64,000 nt of DNA. Source: Cryobacterium sp. PH29-G1 (GTDB lineage Bacteria > Actinomycetota > Actinomycetes > Actinomycetales > Microbacteriaceae). Location of the stretch: assembly GCF_030063365.1 (NCBI RefSeq), contig NZ_JASISY010000004.1, positions 248,001 through 312,000 on the forward strand. Reading direction: 5' to 3'. The notes beneath the pieces were generated by a model, which did not search any database, was not told the origin of the DNA, and saw only the letters and a program-made list of their open reading frames with translations. Shown piece after piece: positions 24,710 to 33,657 of the stretch. A program made the position numbers and the translations under genes. Every line of letters begins with the position of its first letter. Position 1 is the first letter of the stretch.

Positions 24710-25450
24710 GTGACCGAACCGGTTGACATCCGCGGTGGCATCGAACTGCCCGCCACCACCGAGCACATCGAACTGCACACCAGCGACGGTCTCACCCTCG
24801 TCGGTGAGCTGGCCACACCGATGGACCGCGCGCCGGTCGCGACGCTCGTGACGCTGCATCCGCTGCCCACCGCCGGCGGTTTCATGGACTCGCATATTCT
24901 GCGCAAAGCGGCCAACCGGCTGCCCGCCCTGGCCGACCTGGCCGTGCTGCGGTTCAACACCCGCGGAACGTCGTCGCCGCGCGGCACGAGTGACGGCAGT
25001 TTTGGCCACGGCCTCACCGAGCGGGCCGATGTCGCCGCCGCCATGGCCTTCGTTGCTGAGCGCCACCTGCCTAACCCGTGGCTGGTCGGCTGGTCGTTCG
25101 GCACCGAACTGGCGCTCAAATACGGTCTGGAATATCCGATCCGCGGCGCTATTCTGCTGTCGCCGCCGCTGCACAGCACGACCAGTGACGAGGTGGCAGC
25201 GTGGGCCGGCAACGACCGAGCCCTGGTGGCGGTGATCCCCGAGTTCGACGATTACCTCCGACCGGATGCCGCCCGACTGCGGTTTGCGAGCGTGCCCGAC
25301 GTGCGGCTCATTGCCGTCGAGGGGGGCAAACACCTGTGGATCGGTGAAAAAATGACCCGCCGGGTGCTCACTGAAATCGTCGCGACCGTCAACCCCCAAG
25401 CACTGCCGCTGCCGACCGAGTGGACGGCGGCACTCCCCGACGCGTCCTGA
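24710..25450 (+). CDS. Alpha/beta-hydrolase fold protein
   Basis: 246 residues from GTG 24710, with AAGGAG before it; the open frame upstream is spurious. The nucleophile elbow reads VGWSFGTEL (Ser in G-W-S-F-G), the oxyanion strand is TLHPLPTAGG, a candidate acid follows in AVIPEFDDYLRPD, and the histidine in VEGGKHLWIG. The sequence FNTRGTSSPRGTSDGSFGHG is typical of short alpha/beta hydrolases of the KANL3/Tex30-like (Abhydrolase) group. The substrate is unknown. Confidence 0.82.
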   Translation: MTEPVDIRGGIELPATTEHIELHTSDGLTLVGELATPMDRAPVATLVTLHPLPTAGGFMDSHILRKAANRLPALADLAVLRFNTRGTSSPRGTSDGSFGHGLTERADVAAAMAFVAERHLPNPWLVGWSFGTELALKYGLEYPIRGAILLSPPLHSTTSDEVAAWAGNDRALVAVIPEFDDYLRPDAARLRFASVPDVRLIAVEGGKHLWIGEKMTRRVLTEIVATVNPQALPLPTEWTAALPDAS

Positions 25451-25476
25451 CCGGCACGCTCGTGCACCGGTCTACG

Positions 25477-26526
25477 TCAGAGCTCGTTCTGGCGGGGGAT
25501 CACCACCTGTTTGACGATCATGATGACCGAGGCGGCGACCGGGATAGCGATCAGGGCGCCGAGAATGCCCAACAAGCTGCCGCCGGCCAGAGCGGCAATC
25601 ACGATGACGGCACCCGGCACGGACACGGCCCGGCTCATAATGTTCGGGCTGAGCACATATGCCTCGACCTGCATATAGATGAGGTAGTAGATGGCTGCAG
25701 CGAGAGCGGTCTGCGGTGAACTGCCGATTTCGGGAATCAAACAGGTCAGCACGATGATGACCGATCCTGAGATCGTACCGATCAGCGGAATCAACGACAG
25801 CAGAAAAGCGATGAACGCGAGAAGCGCCGGGAAGGGCGCACCGATGATCGACAGAAAAATGAAGCTCAGCACGCCGTTCACGGAGGCCAGGGCAGCCTGG
25901 CCCACAATGTACCGACCGACCGCTGTGGTGATCTGTTCACTGATATCGGTGAAGCGTTCCCGCTTGGACGCCGGAACCAGCTGGTAGGTGGCGCGCTTCA
26001 TGGTGTTCAGCGAAGCCGTGAAATAAAGCGTGAGAATGAGAATGATGAGGCCGCCGAACAGGCCATTGACAAAGGCCAGCCCCGACTGAACGACCGTGGC
26101 GGTGATATTGGTCAGGTTACCGCCGAGAAAATCCGTGATCGTTTTGCTGATTTCCCCGATGTCCAGACCGGGGAACTGCTTTTGCAGATCGCTCAGATAG
26201 GTGGAGGAATTCACCGCACGCACGAGTTCCGGAATGAGCTTGGACAGCTTGGAGACCTGGTCGACAATGATCGGAGCGATCGCAAAGACGACAGCGGTGA
26301 GCACGCCGAGCACGGCCGCGACCACGGTGAGAATAGCGGCCCACCGCGGAAATCTTTTCTTCTCCAACCAGGACACAGCAGGGTCGAGACCGAGCGCGAT
26401 GAAGAGAGCTGCGCCGACATAGATAATGATCGTCTGCAGGGTGATCACCGAGGTGATGATCAGCAGACCGAGCCCAACGCCCAGGGTCCCGACCAATCCG
26501 AACCGGAAGGCATTTTGAATTTTCAC
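25477..26526 (-). CDS. AI-2E family transporter-like membrane protein
   Basis: 349 residues, start GTG 26526 preceded by CTGGAG. Two N-terminal hydrophobic helices, WLEKKRFPRWAAIL, a soluble helical stretch (about 95-150) and five or more C-terminal helices with PLIGTISGSVIIVL and the LSPNIMSRAVSVPGAVIVI motif match the PerM/TqsA (AI-2E) family. Despite the name, most members have unproven substrates; some act as sodium/proton antiporters. It is followed upstream by the coiled-coil gene in the same direction (23-base gap), so the two may be one unit. Confidence 0.85.
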   Translation of the reverse strand: MKIQNAFRFGLVGTLGVGLGLLIITSVITLQTIIIYVGAALFIALGLDPAVSWLEKKRFPRWAAILTVVAAVLGVLTAVVFAIAPIIVDQVSKLSKLIPELVRAVNSSTYLSDLQKQFPGLDIGEISKTITDFLGGNLTNITATVVQSGLAFVNGLFGGLIILILTLYFTASLNTMKRATYQLVPASKRERFTDISEQITTAVGRYIVGQAALASVNGVLSFIFLSIIGAPFPALLAFIAFLLSLIPLIGTISGSVIIVLTCLIPEIGSSPQTALAAAIYYLIYMQVEAYVLSPNIMSRAVSVPGAVIVIAALAGGSLLGILGALIAIPVAASVIMIVKQVVIPRQNEL

Positions 26527-26549
26527 GTGTCGACTCCAGGAGTAGGGGA

Positions 26550-28157
26550 TTACTCGGCTGCGACCCGTTCGGCCTGGGTCAAAACGCTGCGCAGGCTTTC
26601 GAAATAACCGGCAACGGCATCGCGCTCAATCCTAATCTGCGACAGCCGGTCTTCGGCGTCGGCGACGAGGGCGCGCGAGCGTGTCGTCGCGTCGGTGACC
26701 AGCGCGGTGGCTTCGCTCTGAGCGTCGCTGAGAAGGCGCGCGGCGGTATCCTCGGCCAGCTCCTTGGCTGCCTTGGCTTCGTCGCGGGCTCCCGTGTCGA
26801 GTTTCTCGTTCAGGGCGCGCAGCTCTGCGGTGCGCGCGGTCGTCTCGGCGAGTTGTCTGGCGGCATCTGTCTGGAATTTCTGCGCCACGGCCACGGCTTC
26901 CTGATGGCGGGCCAGGTGTTCCTGCTCGGCCTCGTCACGGCGAGCTTTCAGCTCAACGTCAAAGTCGGCACGGGCCTGGTCGATTTCGCGGGTCAGACGG
27001 CTCTCCTCCTGTTCGCCTTTCTTGCGTGTGGCGGTGAGGTGGTTCTCCAGATCGATGCGGGCCTGCTCGGCGGCCGCCTCGGCGTCGATACGAGCCTGCT
27101 GAATTTCCCGGGCCAGATCGGCGCCGGCCTGTTCTCCGTCAGCGGTCAGCGCAGCCCGGGCCTGGTCGGTTTCGCGGGCCAGTTCGGCACGTTTGCGGTC
27201 GAGCTCGCGAGCGAAATCTGTGCGATCCTGCTCGCGTTCGATTTCGGCCGTCGCACGCGCCTGTTCGATCTCTCGGGCCAGGTCGATGCGTCCCTGCTCG
27301 ACTTCGGCGGCGAGCAGGGTGCGGGCCTGGTCGGCTTCGTGGGCGGTGGCGAGGCGCGTTTGCTCGGTTTCTCGGGCCAGGTCGACCCGCGCCTGCTCGG
27401 TTTCAGCCGTGAGGTCGGCGCGGGCCTGGTCGGTTTCGCGCTGCAGGTCGGCTCGTTGCTGGTCGAGTTCGAGGGCCAGTTCGGTGCGGATGATTTCGGT
27501 CTCGCGGTTGAGTCCGGCCGCGGTTTCACGGGCCTCGGTGGCCTCACGCTGGGCTACGACCCGCACTTCGGCGGCTTCGCGATCGGCTTCCGAGCGGATG
27601 GCTGCCACCTCGCGCTTCACCGTGGACCGGGCATCGGCGGCTTCGGTGGCGACAGCGCCGCGAATAAGAGCGGCATCACGAACCGCATCCTGGGTGACTT
27701 GAGCCTGCTCGTCCTGGGCCCGGGCGCGCAAGTCATCCGCTTCAACGCGCACGTCATCGAGCACCCGACGCGCCTTGACCGCAGCATCGGACAGGGTGCG
27801 TTCGGCCTGCTCGATCGCATTCTGCCGGAGCAGCTGCACTTCGTCATCGGTCGCGCTGCGCAACTTCTCGGAGTCGATATCGGCCTGGGCGATGACGCGG
27901 GTTGACTGTTCTTCGGCAACGCGGAGGGTGCTCTCCAGTTTGGTGCCGAGGCCGGAGAATGTGGGGCTCCCGACTTCTTCGATCTCGGCGGTGAGATCCT
28001 CGACGCGGCCGGTGAGACGCTTGACCTCGCGGCCGGCTTCAGCGTTGAGGGTGTTTGCCTGAATGAGTTCACGACGCAGCGCCTGAACGGCCTTGGTGAC
28101 CTCGTCCTTGTCATAGCCCCGAAATACCTGGGTGAAATCAGCTTCGTCATCAGACAC
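26550..28157 (-). CDS. DivIVA-like coiled-coil rod protein with hendecad repeats
   Basis: 535 residues, almost all predicted coiled coil. Start GTG 28157 follows AAGGAG. The N-terminus (DFTQVFRGYDKDEVTKAVQAL) resembles the DivIVA membrane-targeting segment. Residues 230-372 are 13 uninterrupted 11-residue repeats of the form E-x-[DE]-Q-A-R-x-D-L-A-R, which would form a hendecad, not heptad, coil. Further heptad-like helix follows to the C-terminus. Likely role: polar or cortical scaffold in growth, comparable in type to Scy/FilP of Streptomyces. No enzymatic domain. Sequence similarity among the repeats makes annotation by homology alone unreliable. Confidence 0.8.
   Translation of the reverse strand: MSDDEADFTQVFRGYDKDEVTKAVQALRRELIQANTLNAEAGREVKRLTGRVEDLTAEIEEVGSPTFSGLGTKLESTLRVAEEQSTRVIAQADIDSEKLRSATDDEVQLLRQNAIEQAERTLSDAAVKARRVLDDVRVEADDLRARAQDEQAQVTQDAVRDAALIRGAVATEAADARSTVKREVAAIRSEADREAAEVRVVAQREATEARETAAGLNRETEIIRTELALELDQQRADLQRETDQARADLTAETEQARVDLARETEQTRLATAHEADQARTLLAAEVEQGRIDLAREIEQARATAEIEREQDRTDFARELDRKRAELARETDQARAALTADGEQAGADLAREIQQARIDAEAAAEQARIDLENHLTATRKKGEQEESRLTREIDQARADFDVELKARRDEAEQEHLARHQEAVAVAQKFQTDAARQLAETTARTAELRALNEKLDTGARDEAKAAKELAEDTAARLLSDAQSEATALVTDATTRSRALVADAEDRLSQIRIERDAVAGYFESLRSVLTQAERVAAE
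27042..27470 (-). repeat. 33-bp (11-residue) coding repeat array, 13 units
   Basis: Encodes residues 230-372 of the coiled-coil protein. Units such as ETDQARADLTA, ETEQARVDLAR, EVEQGRIDLAR and DGEQAGADLAR follow each other without a break. DNA units are similar but no longer identical, so the array is old compared with the minisatellites near 18 kb. Confidence 0.85.
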
Positions 28158-28400
28158 GTTCTACTCCTTACCGATGAGGCCCCGGCCCTCAATGGATCAC
28201 GCATGACGGGGAACACCTCGATTTTAGTGTGCTGGCGGAGCGCCGCGCGCACCAGCAATCGGCCGGGCCCGAGGGCACTAGTAGGCACCACTCAGGAGAA
28301 CGCAGTAACGTAGAAGGTCCGTGTCTGAGCACTTTCAGTCCCGTGATTCAGCCAGAGTGACTGAACAGTAGCAACCAGTGAAAATGCTGAAGGGTGATCC

Positions 28401-30212
28401 GTGCGTTTTGTTCTTGCCATTGTGGCCTTCGTACTCGCAGCCGTGATGATCGTTCTCGGCATCGCACAGCGAACGATCCTGCTCGAGCCGTCATTCACCT
28501 CCCTCACCGCGAGCGTCGACGGTGACACGAAATACACCGTCATCGACCCGAGCGCCCTCGCAGCCTCACCGGGCAGCCAGACGATCAACGTGCGCGGCGA
28601 CGGTGCGATCTTCCTCGCCTACGGTCGTTCCGAGGATGTTGCCGCGTGGATCGGTGACGACGCGTATGCCACCGTCGGGCTCAGCGAGAAATCGGGTGAC
28701 CTCACGTCCACCGTTACCGAGGCAGTTCTTCCCGACGATCCCGCAACAGCGGACGCTGCCGCCGCGACGATTGTGAATCCCGCCGGCTCAGACCTCTGGC
28801 TGGAGGAATACACCGGCACGGAGTCGATAACCACCACGCTGACGTTGCCGGCCGGCATCTCGGTGATTGTGGCGTCGGACGGCACCGAACCGGCACCCGC
28901 CGACATCCGTCTGTCGTGGGCCTCAGACAATTCCACCCCCTGGGCCGGCCCGCTGCTGGCCGGGGGTGCACTGCTGCTGCTGATCGGCCTCGTGTTGTAC
29001 GTTCTGGCCCTGCTGCACCTGCGTCGTTCGCGCCGGCCGCGTCGTAACCTTCCACGCGGTCCGCGGATGCCGCGCCTGCCCCGCGCCCCGCGGCCCAAGG
29101 CCATCAAGGCCAGTCAGATCACCAGCTCACGCCGAGGACTCAACCGCCGAGTGGCCATCGTTCCGATGATCCTGGTTTCCGGCCTTGCGCTGAGCGGATG
29201 CTCGGCCGACCTGTGGCCCGATTTCAACGCGGCATCGACGGCGACCGCCACCCCCACGCCAACGCCCCAGTCCACTGATTCCGTCGAGGCTGCCGCCGAG
29301 CTGCCGCCGCCGGCGGTGACCGTTTCCCAGCTGGAGACGATCATGCGCGAAATCTCTGTTCTCAGCGCTGACGCGGATGCCAATCTCAATACCGAGACCA
29401 TTGCCACGCGATTTACCGGGCCGGCTCTCGAACAACGACTGGCCAACTACAAGATTCGCGCGGTCGACCCGGCCGTCGCCGCGCTCGTTGCCCTGCCGGG
29501 TGCCCCACTCACCTTCACGCTGCCGCAGCAGACCAATTCCTGGCCGCGAGTGGTCATGACCGTTATTCAGGATGAAAACGACCCCAGTGTTCCGACGATG
29601 GCCGTCATTCTCAAGCAGGCCTCACCTCGGGCCAACTATCAGGTGGACTACCTGTTCGCGCTGGAGCAGTCGGCGCACGTACCGAAGGTAGCCCCGGCCG
29701 TTGTCGGTGCCCCGGCCATCGCCCCGGACAACAAGCTGCTGCTGCTGCCGCCGGACCAGCTGGCCAGCGCCTACGCCGATATTCTGCTGCAGGGCGAGGC
29801 CAGCCCGTCGTACGGCCTGTTTGAGAGTGACGGCGACAATTTCCGCGTCCAGGTCGCTGACCTGAACGCGGCTAAGATCGCCGCGCTGCCCACGACCGCC
29901 TCGATCGATTTCGCCGCAACGGCGGGCTCGGATGAGGCGGTAGCCCTGGCGACCAACGACTCCGGCAGCATCGTCGCCGTGAGCATGACGGAAACCGAAA
30001 CCGTCAAACCGGTCGATGAGGGTGCCACGGTGGGGCCGGCCGAAGACGCCCTGGCCACCAAGGCGCTGTCCGGCATTACCACCACGGCCAAGGGCTTTCA
30101 AAATACGTACCGCGACCAACTGCTGTTCTACGTGCCCACGGGCGGTTCAAGCGACAAAATCGTGCTCTTGGGCTTTGCTCAGGGCCTCATCACATCGGCG
30201 GAGCTTCCATGA
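28401..30212 (+). CDS. Membrane protein with internal lipobox-like segment, unknown function
   Basis: 603 residues from GTG 28401 (GAAGGG before it). Three hydrophobic segments: 1-22; 183-206, followed by a very basic Arg/Pro stretch (208-233); and 250-266, ending in the perfect lipobox-like LSGC at Cys267. Residues 30-180 form one extracytoplasmic-looking domain and 270-603 a second, Thr/Pro-linked one. It reads like a small membrane protein joined to a lipoprotein. Whether signal peptidase II can cut an internal site, or translation restarts near V251/M256, is not known. It overlaps the next gene by four bases (ATGA). Confidence 0.7.
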   Translation: MRFVLAIVAFVLAAVMIVLGIAQRTILLEPSFTSLTASVDGDTKYTVIDPSALAASPGSQTINVRGDGAIFLAYGRSEDVAAWIGDDAYATVGLSEKSGDLTSTVTEAVLPDDPATADAAAATIVNPAGSDLWLEEYTGTESITTTLTLPAGISVIVASDGTEPAPADIRLSWASDNSTPWAGPLLAGGALLLLIGLVLYVLALLHLRRSRRPRRNLPRGPRMPRLPRAPRPKAIKASQITSSRRGLNRRVAIVPMILVSGLALSGCSADLWPDFNAASTATATPTPTPQSTDSVEAAAELPPPAVTVSQLETIMREISVLSADADANLNTETIATRFTGPALEQRLANYKIRAVDPAVAALVALPGAPLTFTLPQQTNSWPRVVMTVIQDENDPSVPTMAVILKQASPRANYQVDYLFALEQSAHVPKVAPAVVGAPAIAPDNKLLLLPPDQLASAYADILLQGEASPSYGLFESDGDNFRVQVADLNAAKIAALPTTASIDFAATAGSDEAVALATNDSGSIVAVSMTETETVKPVDEGATVGPAEDALATKALSGITTTAKGFQNTYRDQLLFYVPTGGSSDKIVLLGFAQGLITSAELP

Positions 30213-31201
30213 CCAATATGCCCCCATCCGGATCAAACCTGCGCGGAGCGGTTGACCTCTCCTCACTCGTGAACCGCGCGTCGGCCGGAACGCCGCCGGT
30301 TGCCGTCAACGGGGCACCCGTGACCGGTGCCCCCGTGGGAGGACCGGCAGCGCCCACCGGAGCCGTCTCGGTTCCGAGCCTGATCCTCGACGGCACGGAC
30401 ACCAACTTCGGGGAGCTGCTCGAGCTCTCCTCGCGGGTGCCGGTAATCGTTGCGCTGTGGGCTGCGTGGAGCGAACCCTCCACGCAGCTTCTGGCCGTCA
30501 TGGAGAAGGTCATCACCGGTTTGGCCGGCAAATTCGTGTTGGCCCGGGTGGAGATCGACGCGAATCCGCAGCTGACCCAGGCCTTCCAGTCCGAGTCGGT
30601 GCCCACGGTGGCCGCGGTCATCACCGGTCAGCCGGTGCAGCTTTTCAGCGGCCCGCTGGCCGAAGAGCAGATCTCCGATCTGCTCGGCCGCGTGCTGGAA
30701 CTCGCCACGCAGCAGGGTGTGACCGGAACAGCCGAGGCCGCCGACGCGGCCGACGCCACAGAGCCGGCACCGGTGGTTGACGAGCCCCTGCCGCCGCACC
30801 ACCTCGAAGCGTATGAGGCAATCGAGGCCGGTGACTACGCCACCGCCCAGCGCGAATACCGCACGGCTCTGGCCCAGAATCCGAATGACACCATGGCGGT
30901 AGCCGGCCTCGCCCAGGTCAGCCTGCTGGCCCGGCTGCAGGGAAAAACCATCGACCAGATTCGCAATGGGGCGGCATCCGCACCCGACGATCTGGAGGCG
31001 CAGCTTCTGGTCGCCGATCTCGACCTGTCCGGCGGGCATATCGAGGACGCGTTTGATCGCCTGCTGAGTCTGTTCCCGGCACAGCCCCCAGCCGGCCGCA
31101 ACACGATCCGCGAGCGTATCCTCGAGTTGTTTGAGGTCATCGGCGCCGACGACCCCCGGGTGCCTCCCACCCGCGCTCGCCTAACCGCCCTGCTCTACTA
31201 G
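30209..31201 (+). CDS. Thioredoxin-like/TPR protein, CnoX (YbbN) type
   Basis: 330 residues. An unstructured Pro/Gly/Val-rich N-terminus (1-50) precedes a thioredoxin fold (about 52-165) whose active site WCxxC is WSEPS, so both redox cysteines are missing. A TPR-like helical domain follows (residues 200-330: EAYEAIEAGDYATAQREY and similar). E. coli CnoX has this layout and acts as a holdase passing clients to chaperones; redox activity is excluded here. It is translationally coupled to the preceding membrane protein and ends at a strong bidirectional hairpin. Confidence 0.82.
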   Translation: MTNMPPSGSNLRGAVDLSSLVNRASAGTPPVAVNGAPVTGAPVGGPAAPTGAVSVPSLILDGTDTNFGELLELSSRVPVIVALWAAWSEPSTQLLAVMEKVITGLAGKFVLARVEIDANPQLTQAFQSESVPTVAAVITGQPVQLFSGPLAEEQISDLLGRVLELATQQGVTGTAEAADAADATEPAPVVDEPLPPHHLEAYEAIEAGDYATAQREYRTALAQNPNDTMAVAGLAQVSLLARLQGKTIDQIRNGAASAPDDLEAQLLVADLDLSGGHIEDAFDRLLSLFPAQPPAGRNTIRERILELFEVIGADDPRVPPTRARLTALLY

Positions 31202-31227
31202 CCGACTTTCAGCTCGAGCGAGCGCAA

Positions 31228-31264
31228 AACAGTGCCCGTGTGACCTGGTCACACGGGCACTGTT
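31228..31264. terminator. Bidirectional terminator between cnoX-like gene and glgB
   Basis: Two perfectly complementary 18-base arms (31228-31245 and 31247-31264, core CAGTGCCCGTGTGACC) with a minimal loop. On the minus strand the hairpin runs into TTTTGCG, serving glgB; on the plus strand only TT follows. Confidence 0.85.
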
Positions 31265-31284
31265 GCGTCCTAATGTTCGCAGAA

Positions 31285-33657
31285 CTATCGGCGCAGCCGG
31301 AGCCACAGGCCGGCCAGCGGTGGCAAGGTGAGGGTCGCCGAGGCGGGGCGGCCGGCCCAGGGTTCGTTGACGGCCTCGACGGCACCGAAGTTGCCCACGC
31401 CGGACCCGCCGAAGTCGCTGGCATCCGTGTTGAGGATCTCATCCCAGTGCCCGGCGAACGGCAGGCCCACCCGGTAGTCGGTGTGCGGCTCTCCGGCAAA
31501 ATTAAAGAAGCAGGCGACCGGAACGCCGTGATTGTCCCAGCGCAGGAACGACACCACGTTCTGGCTCGCTGCGCCGCCGTCGAGCAGCTCGAAGCCTCCG
31601 GGGTCGTTGTCGCGACTCCACAGGCTCGGGTTGTCGCGGTAGACCCGGTTGAGCTGGCCGACGAGGTTGAACAGCCCGCGGTGCGCCGGCTGGTCGAGCA
31701 TCCACCAGTCCAGTCCGCGCTCTTCGCTCCACTCCGAGCGCTGCCCGAACTCACTGCCCATGAACAACAGCTGCTTGCCCGGGTGCGCCCACATGAAAGC
31801 GAGGTAGGCACGCACGTTGGCGAGCTGCTGCCAGGAATCACCGGGCATCTTCGACACCAGAGCACCCTTACCGTGCACGACCTCGTCGTGACTGATCGGC
31901 AGCAGGAAATTCTCGCTGAACGCGTAGATGAACGAGAACGTGATGTCGTTGTGGTGGTACGAGCGGTACATCGGGTCCACCTGCATGTACTCGAGCGAGT
32001 CGTGCATCCAGCCCATGTTCCACTTGAGCCCGAAGCCGAGACCGCCGCCGCTGGTGGGAGCCGTCACCCCGCCCCAGTTGGTGGATTCCTCAGCGATCAT
32101 GATGGTTCCGGGATTGCGCTTGTACGCCGTCGCGGTGATCTCCTGCAGCAGGCTGATGGCTTCGAGATTCTCGTTGCCACCATACTGGTTCGGCTCCCAC
32201 TGGCCGTCTTCGCGGGAATAGTCCAGGTAGAGCATGGACGCAACGGCATCCACACGCAGAGCGTCGATATGAAATTCTTCCAGCCAGTACAACGCGTTGG
32301 CCACGAGAAAGTTGCGCACCTGCATCTGACCGAAGTCGAAAATATAGGTTCCCCAGTCCATCTGCTCGCCGCGACGCGGATCGGGGTGCTCGTACAGTGC
32401 CTGTCCGTCGAAGCGGGCGAGGGCGAAGTCGTCCTTGGGGAAGTGGCCGGGCACCCAGTCCATGATCACGCCGATGCCGGCCTGGTGCAGCCGGTCGATC
32501 AAATAGCGCAGGTCGTCGGGGGAGCCGAACCGGCTGGTCGGTGCGTAGTAGCCGCTCACCTGGTACCCCCAGGAACCGCCGAACGGATGCTCCGCGAGGG
32601 GCATGAACTCCACGTGGGTGAAGCTGAGCTCGTGCAGGTACCCGACCAGTTCATCGGCTAGATCGCGGTAGCCGAGCCCGGGGCGCCACGATCCGACGTG
32701 CATTTCGTACACGATCATCGCCTGGTTGTGCGGATCGTTGGCCGCACGGTTGGCCAGCCACGCGGCATCCGCCCATTCATAGTGCGATTGCGTGACGACC
32801 GAAGCGGTCTGTGGGGGAACTTCAGCGAATCGGGCGAGCGGGTCGGCTTTCTCCACCCATTCACCGGATTGGGCGAGCAGCTGAAACTTGTATTTGGCAC
32901 CGGCGTCGAGGCCCGGGATGAACAACTCCCAGACGCCGGTACTGCCCATATTGCGCATGGCGTGAGTGACGCCATTCCACCCGTTGAAGTCTCCGATTAC
33001 GCGGGCGGCGCTGGCGTGCGGCGCCCAGACCGCGAACGAGGTGCCGGCCGATGACGCGGTGACACCCTGGTGCTGACGGTGATGTGCCCCCAGCACGTCC
33101 CAGAGTCGCTCGTGACGGCCTTCACCGATTAGGTGCAGGTCCAGCTCGCCGAGCGTCGGGGTAAACCGGTACGGGTCATCGCAGGTCCACGGCTCGGCGT
33201 TCTCGTAGCGGGCCTCGATCGTGTAATCGCTGAGGCCGACCGTGCTCTCGCCCTGCCAGATGCCGTAGGCGAGGTGGGCGAGCTCGACGTGCGCGCCGTT
33301 GGCAAGAATGGCGAACACCTCGGTGGCGAGCGGGCGAAGCGCGCGGATGATCACGAGCGGGTCGGACACCCCGGGCTGGTGGACGAGGTGCTGACCGAGA
33401 ATCTCATGCGGACTGTAGTAGCTCCCGGCGGCGACGGCGGCCAGGATGTGATCGGCGATCACGGCCGGCTCGACGGGCGCGAGGTGCTTCTGCGTCTTCG
33501 GGGACTTTGTTTGAGGGGACTGCGTCTTCGGGGGCTGCGCCTTCTTACCGTCGATGTTTTTTCCCTGACCCTTCATTTTTGTGGCCTTGCTCGATTTCTT
33601 CTTATCGTGCTTGTTCTTATCGTGCTTGTTTTGATGTCTTTCTGCGTCGCCGCTCAT
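31285..33657 (-). CDS. glgB: 1,4-alpha-glucan branching enzyme GlgB
   Basis: Introduces alpha-1,6 branches into glucan. 790 residues, about 60 longer than usual because of a Lys-rich N-terminal tail (1-60) with [11 protein letters not shown] and [14 protein letters not shown] repeats. The rest is standard: two carbohydrate-binding-like N domains and the GH13 barrel with nucleophile Asp in [11 protein letters not shown], acid Glu in IMIAEEST, and [13 protein letters not shown]. The start ATG 33657 overlaps the glgE stop (ATGA), so branching is coupled to GlgE synthesis, the known partner enzymes of the maltose-1-phosphate pathway. Confidence 0.96.
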   Translation of the reverse strand: MSGDAERHQNKHDKNKHDKKKSSKATKMKGQGKNIDGKKAQPPKTQSPQTKSPKTQKHLAPVEPAVIADHILAAVAAGSYYSPHEILGQHLVHQPGVSDPLVIIRALRPLATEVFAILANGAHVELAHLAYGIWQGESTVGLSDYTIEARYENAEPWTCDDPYRFTPTLGELDLHLIGEGRHERLWDVLGAHHRQHQGVTASSAGTSFAVWAPHASAARVIGDFNGWNGVTHAMRNMGSTGVWELFIPGLDAGAKYKFQLLAQSGEWVEKADPLARFAEVPPQTASVVTQSHYEWADAAWLANRAANDPHNQAMIVYEMHVGSWRPGLGYRDLADELVGYLHELSFTHVEFMPLAEHPFGGSWGYQVSGYYAPTSRFGSPDDLRYLIDRLHQAGIGVIMDWVPGHFPKDDFALARFDGQALYEHPDPRRGEQMDWGTYIFDFGQMQVRNFLVANALYWLEEFHIDALRVDAVASMLYLDYSREDGQWEPNQYGGNENLEAISLLQEITATAYKRNPGTIMIAEESTNWGGVTAPTSGGGLGFGLKWNMGWMHDSLEYMQVDPMYRSYHHNDITFSFIYAFSENFLLPISHDEVVHGKGALVSKMPGDSWQQLANVRAYLAFMWAHPGKQLLFMGSEFGQRSEWSEERGLDWWMLDQPAHRGLFNLVGQLNRVYRDNPSLWSRDNDPGGFELLDGGAASQNVVSFLRWDNHGVPVACFFNFAGEPHTDYRVGLPFAGHWDEILNTDASDFGGSGVGNFGAVEAVNEPWAGRPASATLTLPPLAGLWLRLRR

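Noticed and set aside
28330..28372. TTCAGTC/GACTGAA dyad before the 28401 gene as an operator
   Set aside because: Seven-base arms with an 18-base gap are expected by chance at this length; no other support.
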